Of a stretch of 64,000 nucleotides of DNA, positions 1 to 10,048 are shown piece after piece. The notes beneath the pieces are model-generated. The model was not told where the DNA came from and did not search any database. It was given only the letters and a program-made list of their open reading frames with translations. The stretch is from Coptis chinensis (taxonomy: Eukaryota > Streptophyta > Magnoliopsida > Ranunculales > Ranunculaceae), in NCBI GenBank assembly GCA_015680905.1, contig CM027378.1:4030001-4094000 (forward strand), in the 5' to 3' direction. Position 1 is the stretch's first letter. Each line of letters opens with the position of its first letter. The position numbers were made by a program, and so were the translations under genes.

Positions 1-1042
1 CCAATCCCATTATCCCAAAAAACAAAAGATAGTAAGCTCACAAATAAAGCATAACCCAAACCCAACAGTCTACACTCTTTAATTTTTGGAATCAACCATG
101 TGGTGAGTGGTTGTGGTGTGGAGAGGAAGAAGAAATTGAGTGAAATAAAAGTAATTTCTTGATAAAAAGAAAGGGAGAATAAAGAGAGAGAAATGAGAGT
201 GGCGACAGCGTTGTTGACTGTGACCGGTGGTTGTTGAAATCTGAGAGGATGGAAGATGGAGGTGAGTGGTCAACTTGCTAAGGACTCCGAGTCAGTCGGT
301 TGAGTTAAATCAGCATGTTTAGTTTGCAAGTATACTGTATACGGTCATTTTTTTTGGTCTCTATAGAGATAGAATGGTCCTACACTCCTACCCCCATAAA
401 GGGGCATGATACTAGGAATCCTCAAACGATAATGGTGTACACTGATAATGTGATATGCCATATATGCATGAGATTTGAAATTCATACAAGATGTCATTTT
501 GCTGTGCATCTCTTTAGTCTTTACACAATCAACAACAAACATTGAGCACTTTCCTGGACAGGCACATGTGGCTTAATTCAGACTGGCAATTTAGTTTCTC
601 AGCCAACCTTGTTCCTGAGTTCTGGACAATGCCAGTTATATACCATGTCACCTCAATTTGTTGTGATTTGAGATATGGAGTGTATTATGGGAATCCCACA
701 ACATGTAATGTTGTTTCAGTGAGTATAATATGGTACTTATGCTACTCACAATGGCGTTGTATGCTAGCATTCTGCATTTCTGCTATAATTATATAAACGT
801 CATTAATTTGGGGTATAGAACTCAGTGAATTTGGTTATGTTCGATCATATGTCGTCATGTAATTCTAGTAATGTAGTATGGGGTGGACTACCAACGAAAA
901 TATGTCACCCGTAGAACCATAATTTTACCTAAGGTTGATTATGATGTATGTCAGTGATGTTCTAATATGTTTTAGCCCCAACATTTTAAAATTCACTGAT
1001 ACTTAAGATATTTTGGACAAAGATTCATTTCTGAGACAAAAG
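1..1042. other. No gene assigned (probable intron of NPH3-like gene)
   Basis: No reading frame here resembles a known protein, and no BTB or upstream NPH3 exon is visible. A purine-rich stretch around 110-280 looks like a transcribed leader, with a possible GT donor near 260, but nothing confirms this. The stretch is probably the intron before the NPH3-like last exon, possibly with unrelated inserted sequence. Confidence 0.35.
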
Positions 1043-1617
1043 TGCAGGCACATCCCGGAATAACAGAAGAAGAGAGAGAGAATATTTGTGGTGTGTTGGA
1101 TTGCCAGAAGCTGACATTAGAGGCGTGCACTCACGCTGCACAAAATGAGCGACTTCCCTTACGTGCAGTAGTACAAGTTCTCTTCTTTGAGCAGCTCCAG
1201 CTACGCAATGCAATTGCCGGCTCACTTCTGGCTGCTGATCTAGTACATCCAGAATCTGCCCGTCCTCCACTTCTGCATCTACAACAACAACAGCATGAAC
1301 AGCGACAATGCATGGAACTTGTCCAGGATAATAACACATGGAACACAGCAATTAGAGAGAATCAGGTACTACGGTTGGACATGGATAGCATGAGATCAAG
1401 AGTGCACGAGTTGGAACGCGAGTGCTCTACTATGAAGAAGGTCATAAAGAAGATTGACCAGACTGTCTCACCAGATACTGTCGGTTGGAGAAACACGCTT
1501 GGTAAGAAGTTTGGGTGCAAGTTCAAGACTCAAGTCTGTGATTCCCACGAACGAACAGTTGTGGAGGCTAAGAAGGGTAGACATAACAGAAATTCCAGCT
1601 TAGTATTGTTAGAGTAG
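1043..1617 (+). CDS. Last exon of an NPH3/RPT2-like BTB protein (5' partial)
   Basis: The exon opens after an AG acceptor at 1041-1042 and reads QAHPGITEEERENICGVLD, then QKLTLEACTHAAQNERLPLR and VVQVLFFEQLQLR. These are conserved blocks in the C-terminal half of the NPH3 domain of plant phototropin-signalling adaptors (NPH3, RPT2 and relatives). A Gln-rich stretch, a coiled coil (about residues 95-135 of the exon) and a basic tail follow, ending in TAG at 1615-1617. AATAAA lies at 1659-1664. NPH3 proteins are known substrate adaptors for CUL3 E3 ligases at the plasma membrane. The BTB domain and first half of the NPH3 domain are absent from the 1,042 bases upstream. Either the preceding intron exceeds 1 kb and the gene starts outside the window, or this is a detached 3' exon. 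The reading frame itself is undamaged. Confidence 0.85.
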
Positions 1618-1946
1618 CTCGTCGGACATATTGATACACTGTCTTCTGTTGTACTCTAAATAAATCTATTTGATTTTTCTGTTCCGTTCATTTCCATTTT
1701 TCGTTCACTGCAATGGACACTGATAACAGTGGTGCATTACATTTGAAGACCTAAAAGCTAGTTTGGGAGATACGCGCCTCTATTTATTTATTATTATTTT
1801 TTTCATTGATAATTAACAAAAGGGTAAGTAATGCTTTGTTCGTAGTGTTATTCTCGACTTGAAGTTTTCTGGTTGTGCTTTCGATGTTTTTCAATATTGT
1901 TCTGTAGATATGATAATCCAACCAAAATTCTTACGTTCTACATTTA

Positions 1947-2378
1947 TGGTGTGTTTGTTAAATTTTAACTCATGGAAAGGAAAGGAAATAAAATTGGTGG
2001 TCCACTATGGAATGAAATGGAAATGAAATAATTTTAAATGGTATGTATTTGGTAAAATGGGGAAAGGAAAGTAAAAACTGGGGAAAGGAATAATTATGTT
2101 TGTTTGCAAAAGCTATAGAAAAGAATAATTGTACTGTTGGGTCATGAGTGTATTAGTAGTAAGTCCCTATCTATCTATTTCCTTTCCTTTCATTTCCACA
2201 AAATTTTCAGGGGTTAGCTAAGGACACAAAACCTTTTCCATTTGTTTTCATATGGAAAAGCTCATTTCCTTTCCATGGGTAAACAAACGTCTTAAAAACT
2301 ATGGAAAAGGTGGACCACTCTTATTTTCCTTTCCTTTCCTTTCTTTTCCATAGTGTTTCCATCATAACAAACACACCC
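1947..2378. mobile_element. Tourist-like (PIF/Harbinger) MITE, 432 bp
   Basis: The termini are inverted: the left end reads TGGTGTGTTTGTTA and the right end, reverse-complemented, GGGTGTGTTTGTTA. The element is flanked by TTA at 1944-1946 and 2379-2381, the 3-bp duplication typical of PIF/Harbinger elements. The inverted similarity extends inward through GGAAAGGAAAGG-type purine runs. There is no coding capacity. Confidence 0.8.
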
Positions 2379-2381
2379 TTA

Positions 2382-3140
2382 GAGTAGTTTCAGACCCAAC
2401 AGTCACTGCAATGAATCCTGGCTGGTATTTGTCAGGTCTATCGATCTGATATGCGCACTGCAGATTAGCAAGGATAGAACGTACAAATCTATGCAAATCT
2501 TAGATGGTAAAGTTATATCATCAATGGCTCTAATTTGTCATGAAAGTTAGTTTACTGCTACTATTTCTACCAAGTCTCTACATCCATACGACCACATCCA
2601 TAAAGGTTTTTAGATTTGGATTGTGTTGTGGCTTTCTCAGCTGAAAAGGATATTTCCCTCCAACAAACTAGTGTCAATTGGAGTTGCAGTACAGAACCAA
2701 TGGTAGGAACTTTAGCTGTAGCCTGTAGAGTGTGCAAATAACAATAGAACTATGCACATTCCGCCCTGATGCTGAAGTCTTACACAGGCTTGGAGGCCAT
2801 CCTTTTTCTGCAATTAACCTCTTAACTTTGTTCTTACTATAATATGACTGAATGATGAGCGTCTGTGATTAAACCCTAAACCACGTACAAGGAATAAAAG
2901 GTCAGCCACCTAGTTTCAGAGGAACTGGAAGAGTGGCAACGGTCAGAGCTGATTGGTACACAATCTCGACAATGTCAATGAATTCATGCTTATCTTTGAG
3001 GGCCCAGTTGATCTTGCTATTGTTTCCACTTTCTAGTACCAAGATCAATCATAATGTGCTTGTTACCGAAAAAGAACGTAACAGTTGAAGGGTCATACAA
3101 CTCATATATTTGTTGAAGTCAGGACCTGGTCATAAAAAAT
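2382..3140. other. Intergenic, no gene seen
   Basis: Only short meaningless frames. No RNA gene or recognisable transposon terminus was seen. Confidence 0.5.
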
Positions 3141-3619
3141 GAGTGATTTTTTGCTCCCAGCGTTGGCTCCTCCAAAGCTCCAAGGAAATTTTGAGCCACA
3201 TCTCATCTTTTTCACAAAAAAAAAGAAAGTTACAACTTGCACAAAATCTCAAAATTCCGAATTTTACTAGTTTGTCCCTCGTAAAGGAAATAAAAAGAAG
3301 AAATAAAGAAAATGTAAAGTGGAATAAACCAACACACGTGTGTATTTCTTTTTCATTTTCTTCTTGCAAAAACGAGTTAATAATAATAATATCATCTTCT
3401 TGTTAGCTTGTTCTTAATGCATCCATTGTGTTTTTTATATTTTGATTCTTATTTTTTGTTTTGTTTTGTTTTTTCATTTTTATTTATTTTTTAATTATTA
3501 GTAATAACTTATAATGGGCAAACTAGTAAAATTGGAAATTTTGAGAATTTTGTGCGAGTGTGGCTGATAATTCTCTTGGAGCGCTTGGAGGAACCAACGC
3601 TGGTAGCAAAAGATCACTC
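3141..3619. mobile_element. MITE with long terminal inverted repeats, 479 bp
   Basis: The left end is GAGTGATTTTTTGCTCCCAG and the right end, reverse-complemented, GAGTGATCTTTTGCTACCAG. The inverted similarity continues inward through CGTTGG and again through the CAAAATCTCAAAATT / AATTTTGAGAATTTTG arms. The flanks (...AAAAAAT and GTCAGAAAT) show no clean target duplication, so the superfamily is open; the long arms would suit a Mutator-like element. Confidence 0.65.
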
Positions 3620-3849
3620 GTCAGAAATTACATCAGCAAGTAGATAGATGAGAAATAATAATTAGTAAAAAAGCGAATCAGTTATAAATTGATGTACCTG
3701 CATACATACAAGTTTGATCCCAGTCGTGACAGAAACGTATGACGACGAGACGATCCTCCTTCTCCTTGATCCACGGGTCAATGGATCATGCCCGTTTAAT
3801 GAAGCCCAATAGAGACATGACTTATCCTATAACCAAGTGTCAACGTTGC

Positions 3850-4179
3850 GTTGAATTGAAGTAGTGAACACTGAAGTCGAGAGAAACAACAACACACTCT
3901 CCTCTCCCGTACTCAGTACGAGAATCTCATCAGGTAAACTTATTTTATTTTTTATTATTTTATTCTTGTTAGATGGATAGAAGATTCTTTTGCAAAATAC
4001 TTCTTCTAAGGTTATTTTGAGTCAGAATTATAAGATTCCTTCACGTGAACATTTTTTCTACACATTTCTTGTATTTTTTTCATACATGTATACTATTAAC
4101 TTGTGGGTTTAGATGGTGGAGGATTACGACATATGCAATTAGTTGGGATTGAGATCTTGACTTTAGACAACTGAAGCAG
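3850..4179 (+). other. HMGB1: Predicted non-coding leader exons of HMGB1
   Basis: A pyrimidine-rich stretch ends ...CTCATCAG at 3933 before GTAAAC, a plausible donor. A second short exon (4113-4179) lies between a TTTAG acceptor and a CAG|GTATAC donor. The third leader exon would join at the CATTTCAG acceptor (5887) just before the HMGB1 start codon at 5906. The second leader exon contains a 9-codon upstream ORF (ATG at 4113, TAG at 4140) that could dampen translation. The transcription start is a guess and no clear TATA box was identified. Confidence 0.4.
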
Positions 4180-5119
4180 GTATACACTGCGCAGTTTTGT
4201 TATTTATGTAGCACTAGTAGTTGGTTAGGATTGTTGAAAAAGTTGTTTTGCAATCAAATTTTCAAGGTTTTTACAAGCTTTGAAAGTGTTTTGAACCAAC
4301 GTTACCAGAAACACGGATCGAGTAGTACGTTGGGTAGGCTGAATTGATTCGCTATTTTGAGTAGTAATTTGCTTTGATACAAAAGAATCAGTTCATTCAA
4401 GCATCGCTAGTCTAATTTATTTATATGATCTTTCCAATAGCCTATACTGCTACAAGAGAGGGGAAGAGCCATGAGAATGCGCTGAGAAAATAAAGATTAG
4501 TACTACATTGCTATTTTTTATATTCTGTACTGCTGTTTTTTTCTTCTTATTTGCTCTTCTATAACACTGGGGACGTTAGAAGTAGTGGTTTGATTTGCGA
4601 ACGTACCCTAAAAAGGGTACACACGATCTGATATGGGAAGTCGGGAATTGTAGGGAGGGGTAGTGAATCTGGTATGGCCGTTTGTCCCGATAAATATATA
4701 ATTTCCCAATGCAACATGTGTCGTGTAAACTATAATTTGACTCTCTATCATTCACATCTCATATAAGCTACTTAATTCTCCGGCAGGATTTCACGCTGTT
4801 AGTCCCCATTGAACTTCTGTGAATTTTATGAATTGTGGTTGAATAAGTAAAAAATAATTTATATTATTTCTATTCTATAGTTTGTTACACAGACTGCCGG
4901 GAGTATAATGTTAGTATTTCTTATACATTCCCGCTGGTGTTTCCGAGTAGCTCTTTGCTACTTAGACCGAAAACATTGTAATCTTTATTATCATTATTAT
5001 ATATATACAATGTGAATTTTACTGATAAAAAACAAGAAAGAAAGTATAATGTTAGTATTAAACTCAAAAGAAGAGGGTGATATTGTATACTTGAATGTTC
5101 TGAGAACGTTAGCTCTACT

Positions 5120-5840
5120 CAGGGACAGACCAGGCAGGCGTGAGGGTATCCATTTGATTACCCTCAATTGTTATACAAAGTAAACATGGGGAGGGATCCA
5201 TATACAACAGTTTATGCAATGGCCTCCATCTCCCTCTACAAATTTGTTTACGACTTGATTTTTTGTGGATGTCGTCTTCCCACTATGGATAACATCTCTA
5301 CAAAAAATCGGCTCATTCGAAAATTTCTAAATAAGTCAAAAGAGGGTTGCAAAATTTTAAATCCCGACCGTTAAAAATAAACTCTATTTTCAAATCAATT
5401 TTTGAAAGGGGTAGAGATTTTGAAATGATCTAAAATTTTGTGGATATGATCTATATAGTGGTAAGATCATATACACAAAGTATCAACCATTAGTTCAACT
5501 TAAAAAAAGGTGTTGTATAAACCGTTGTACAAAAAGTGTTGTATATGGATCCCTCCCCGTTAAATATATAGTCTACTATCTTACAGGACATCAATAGTGC
5601 TATAATTCTATTATATTCTCTTACTACTTTAAAACATTTGAGTAAGCACATCTAGATTAGAAGTTTTGTATATTCTAATTTAGTTTTTCATATTTCCGAA
5701 CAATAAAAATTTCTAACCTAACGAGCTGTCCAAAAACATTGTGACCTCAAAATTGCCACACAAAATTTTCCCAATCGGGTTGCTTTTCAGATGAGTGGAT
5801 AGGTTGAATACCCTCAACGATATTTCTGGGTCTGCCACTA
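5120..5840. mobile_element. hAT-like non-autonomous element, 721 bp, with nested insertion
   Basis: GCTCTACT occurs directly before (5112-5119) and directly after (5841-5848), a perfect 8-bp target duplication. The ends are CAGGGACAGACC and, reverse-complemented, TAGTGGCAGACCCAG, an imperfect inverted repeat of hAT type. The element sits in the predicted leader intron of HMGB1 and has a second element inserted inside it (5188-5558). Confidence 0.75.
5188..5558. mobile_element. MITE nested in the hAT-like element, 371 bp
   Basis: The two ends are perfect inverted copies of GGGGAGGGATCCATATACAA, continuing into ACA. No protein is encoded. The flanking target duplication is not clear (TAAACAT against GTTAAAT), so the family is unassigned. 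Confidence 0.7.
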
Positions 5841-5905
5841 GCTCTACTGTTCAGTTCCTTAATCTATCGTATCATTTTTCATTTCAGGGGCTTTTTTAAC
5901 TTCCG

Positions 5906-8900
5906 ATGAAGCCTACCAAAGGGAAGGGGGCAGTGAAGAAGGACACAAAGGAAACGTTGAAGCCTGCCGAGGACAAGTTAGTTTATTGCTATCTCGATAG
6001 AAAGATCTTTATTTATATTTGTGAAAGACTGAAGCCAATTAACTTTCCACGTCTTTAAATCCTACTTTTAGTCCTTTCTCGAGCATACGCCATTTCTACC
6101 TTGATCATGGTGTCTGTTCTTGAAAGAAGTGAATTAGTTAAAGAAGATGTGGCATGCGTTACAGAGAAGGACAAGAGTTCTGTGGGAACATATGATCCAG
6201 TACCTTTTTTTCTTGTCATTTATGAGTTCCGAAATTATTTGTTTATGCATGTTTTTAATTTTCAGAAGAGTTGGGAAGCGAAAGGCTGTTGCTAAAGTTG
6301 GTAAGAGTAGCAAAAGACAGGCAACAAAGGCAAAACCGGCAAAACCGGCCAAGAAAGACCCTAACAAACCAAAGAGGCCTCCAAGTGCCTTTTTTGTGTT
6401 TCTGTAAGCATCCATTCTTTTGTTAGATTATCCATTTCAGTGTTTCAGTTTTGTTATAAGATCTTAATTATTATGTAAAATTGTGCAGGGAAGAGTTCAG
6501 AAAGACTTATAAACTAGAGCATCCAAATAATAAGGCTGTTTCAGCTGTAAGTAGACTTTAAACTTTTCAAAACTTAGTTGATCTTCTTGTTTTGTATTTT
6601 AACTTGTGGACTGTCTATTTTGTTTTGTTTACTGATGCTCTACCTAAAGGTTGGGAAAGCTGGAGGAGAGAAGTGGAAATCCTTGTCTCGTGTTGTAAGT
6701 ATTCAAATGGCTGAAGTTGAATAGTTCTGGTTTAAATATCATATGTAACCCATTACTCTCCATTCTCTCTAAGTTTGGTAGTTTTTATTTATCATTGTAT
6801 TTGAAAAGGTATTTCAAAAGCTTTGCGTCTCCCAAAATGGCTGGTCTAAGCATCAAATGGATCGAAAGTCTATGTACTTCTGTTGTTTGTTAAGGTGTTG
6901 AAATATTGGGCAATGAGTCTTCGACATTATTCTCTCCTAAGCAGCTAAAGCATTCTAATTGTAGAAGATGGGAATCTAACTTAAAACCAATTAGTAATAA
7001 GTAAAGAGGCCCAAAACTTATATATTTTTATGCAAGTCTGAACATATCCCATGTGGAACTAAGCATCTCAACACTCTACCTCACATGTGACATTATTTGA
7101 GCCTAACACATAGACAAACATATTTGGGTGATTTGGAGTAAACAACAAGCCCTTGGGCCAACAACAATAGCCCGCTTTGGTGCCATGTAGAAGATGAACA
7201 TCTAACTTAAAACCAATTGGTGATAAATGGAGAGGCTCCAGAACTTATATATTTTTATGCAAGCCTTAACATATCCCATGTGGGGTTAAACATCTCAACA
7301 CTAGTAAATTGTTCCTTTCATACTGAGTCTCTCAGTAATTTGGTCAAGGTCAGTGCCAAAGTGTAGGTCAGAATCGGAGTATTGATCATTATGAACAGAT
7401 AGACATGTACCATTAGGAAAATGTGGCAAGTTAAAGAGTTTTATTTTTTATACAATTCTGTTAGAGTGTGTGAGTTTTATTGTCTATGTGGTTGGTGTTG
7501 GCAGGAGAAAGCTCCTTATGAAGCCAAAGCTGCGAAAAGGAAGTCCGAGTATGAAAAGCTTATGGCATCCTACAACAAGAAACAGGTTAGTGCACAGCAA
7601 ACCAGCACTTGCGAAATTATGCTTTTTGAAGAGCTTACTTACCCTTTATATTTACTTTACTCACAGGAAAGTGTGGATGAGGAAGTTGATGAGGAATCTG
7701 ATAGGTCAAAGTCTGAGGTGAGCGGTGAAGATGATGACAAAAGTGAAGAAGTAAGCTTCCTTACCTGCTTTTTGTTTACATATTATTGCCGCATTGGTAC
7801 TGTTTTGTCCTCTGTTGCGCGGGTACTTCATATTTTGTGCCATGTTCCATGTCGGCGTGTCTACACGGACACACGAATCAGATATGACACGGACACTTCC
7901 AAATGAAGAGGTGGATGATAATGTACCTTAAATAAGATGACTCAAGGAAGCATATAATACTAGAATTGAAATCCTGTAACTAGAAAATTTAACTTATCTT
8001 TTCTATAACCCTCTTGTCAAATAGTTTTCTTAATAAAAATTAAAATCAAATGGAATTTTAGCTGTGTCCACGAGTCTGATAGAGTCTGGTGTATAGACCA
8101 TGCTGTGTCTGAACCTCTGGACCGGACTCGCACCCATACCCATGCAACTCAGGTTTCATCGTATCACTAAGAGCTGTTCGCATTCACATTCCACATTTGC
8201 ATGGACACCACAATAGGAAAATAAAATATATACATGTGGTTGATTTAGTAGTTATATTAAACTTTTTTTTGAAGTTCATGCATAAAGGGCTTGATATTGT
8301 GAAGTCTATGCAGCTTTTGTGGTTCATCGTTATCATTTTAAATGAATATCACTTTTTTAAATAAAAGAGTTACTTGCTTTTGTTTTTGACTTAAACTCTA
8401 TTGGTATTAAATTGCATTGCCTTGGGAGTTGTTTATAATGGTGTTGATCTCCATATGGGCGTTTGCGAGTTTGAAATGCTCGTGTTTTACTTTGCATCTT
8501 GAATCCTGAGGGGGAAATTGAATTTGTCATGCTCTGTTGCTGATGTAATTCTTACACATGATGGTCACTTTGAAATATGATTTTTAAATTCTGACAGAAG
8601 CCATATTATACTTTATAATTAGTTCTAAAATCGTCTGAGCTATTGCAAATTGGCTCTTGAACAGAATCAAGAATATGATAGACTGTTAAGTTTTCAGTTT
8701 AGAAGATTTCTGGCTAATGTCAACTATCCTTTGTGTACTTAATGTGTAGTTACACAGAAACACATACATTAATACATACAGACACACATTGCATTTGCAA
8801 TTTAAGTGTACTTTAGGGGCCAGTTGGCCCGCAGCCAGGTTGCCTAATTGGAGGGTCTTGACGTCTTGTATTGGAATTGAGGAATCAGCCTCTCTGCATA

Positions 8901-9193
8901 TGCGCACGCGCACGGTGGGGGGTGGAGGGGAGAAGAACCTACACTTATAGGAGTCTAGTGCACTAGATCATCCATTTTGTACTGGTTACCTGTTCTATTT
9001 TAAGTTGTCACTTCCCTGAGCATAAGATTGCAAATCATCAATTAGGATGCATTAATGCATGTTATCTTTATTTTCAGTTAAGGTGATTGTTTCCTCTCCC
9101 CGTTTCCTTTTTGTTATAAGCTGGTAGCACTTAATGAAAATAACTTTTTATGTGTAGGAGGAGGAGGAGGATGACGACGACGATGATGAATGA
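5906..9193 (+). CDS. HMGB1: High mobility group B protein (HMGB1-type), 7 coding exons, about 170 aa
   Basis: Coding exons are 5906-5976, 6266-6403, 6489-6546, 6650-6694, 7505-7585, 7667-7750 and 9158-9193; phases agree at every GT-AG junction. The protein starts MKPTKGKGAVKK and has a Lys-rich N-terminus (KAKPAKPAKK). One HMG box at about residues 55-125 begins DPNKPKRPPSAFFVFL and contains NNKAVSAVGKAGGEKWKSLS and EKAPYEAKAAKRKSEYEKLM. An acidic tail ends EEEEDDDDDDE. This basic-box-acidic layout and the VGKRKA motif match plant HMGB1 (about 178 aa in Arabidopsis) better than the shorter HMGB2/3. Plant HMGB proteins bend DNA non-specifically, assist chromatin assembly and transcription, and move between nucleus and cytoplasm; the acidic tail tempers DNA binding. 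The box ends SRV where relatives usually have a small acidic or Ala residue. The final acidic exon is only 36 nt and lies behind a 1.4-kb intron. Confidence 0.93.
6960..7300 (-). mobile_element. TRIM (mini LTR retrotransposon), 341 bp, in HMGB1 intron 4
   Basis: Two direct repeats of about 115 bp (6960-7073 and 7186-7300) read TGTTGAGATG...TTCTACA on the minus strand, so they start TG and end CA like LTRs. Directly after the minus-strand 5' LTR is TGGCACCAAAGC, 9 of 12 matches to the usual initiator-Met primer site TGGTATCAGAGC. Internal DNA is about 112 bp with no coding capacity. Flanks CTAAT and CTAGT look like a 5-bp target duplication with one change. Confidence 0.72.
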
Positions 9194-10048
9194 ACCAGTC
9201 AGCCTAGTGGGCGTTGGCGTTATGGTTTGGACCAAGATATTGGTTCGATGTTGTATGATAATATTTAAGATCATGTGTATAGGTTTTCAAATGTGAAAAA
9301 TGCGGGTCACAGTGCTGCTGTCGTCCCAAGATACTATCTGTATTTATTATGCATATATATTTGTTTCAACAGTTCCACAGTTACGAGTCAATTTCTAACC
9401 CTCTCAGGAGTCAGGAATAGCCGAATAGGTAGATACTAGATTACTTCCGATCCTAACATTCCAAGCGAGCTACTATTCAGTATCGTCCCAATTTTACTAA
9501 TCAAGTCTCATGTGAACTAGGAGGTACCTAAATGAAGTCTGGAAACACTTCATTACAGAATCACTGCCTTCATTAAGCATGTAAATTGCTCGTAGAATCT
9601 TAAAAACATGCTTAGAGACGTCCGCTAGTTTTCCTTTAATCATCGGGCAAGTTTGATCTGACAACTACGATGTATGCCCTACGCGCTGATTCTGGTTTTG
9701 TAATGGTCTGGACTTGTATATATGTATGACTTGCTTATGGAGATTCTTTCTATCTAGTAATTTAAAACAAGTTTCCAACTTACACGTGTCCCCATCGATA
9801 GCGGGAAAGGGTATATCAGGAATTCTGTAATCAATTGGGTAGTCGAAGAGGTCACCACGTCGTATTAGACACACTTTCATCAATCCTGTTACCAACACAC
9901 CCCTTTAATCCCAGCAACAATCTTTGACTTTAGAAGGACAATAACGTCCTCAACTTCCATTTCCTCAAGTCAGTTGTAATCCCTCCCGCCCAGTTTTCTC
10001 ATTCCTCATTTCACCAATTCTGCAAAGCTTTTATCTTTTTCCCCAAAA
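9194..10048. other. HMGB1 3' end and DDB2 promoter region
   Basis: No coding segment is supported. The first 150 bases are probably HMGB1 3' UTR. The final stretch, rich in CCTC/TTTTCC, is probably the DDB2 promoter and leader. No clear TATA box or known operator was recognised. Confidence 0.4.

Noticed and set aside
1025..1351. Minus-strand open frames opposite the NPH3-like exon
   Set aside because: They are antisense shadows. The plus frame carries the conserved NPH3 blocks.
7840..8120. CGGACAC/GTGTCC-rich stretch in HMGB1 intron 6 resembling the hAT MITE family
   Set aside because: It shares short GACACGGACAC phrases, but I could not find the CTGTGTTACATG/CTAAG ends or an 8-bp duplication.
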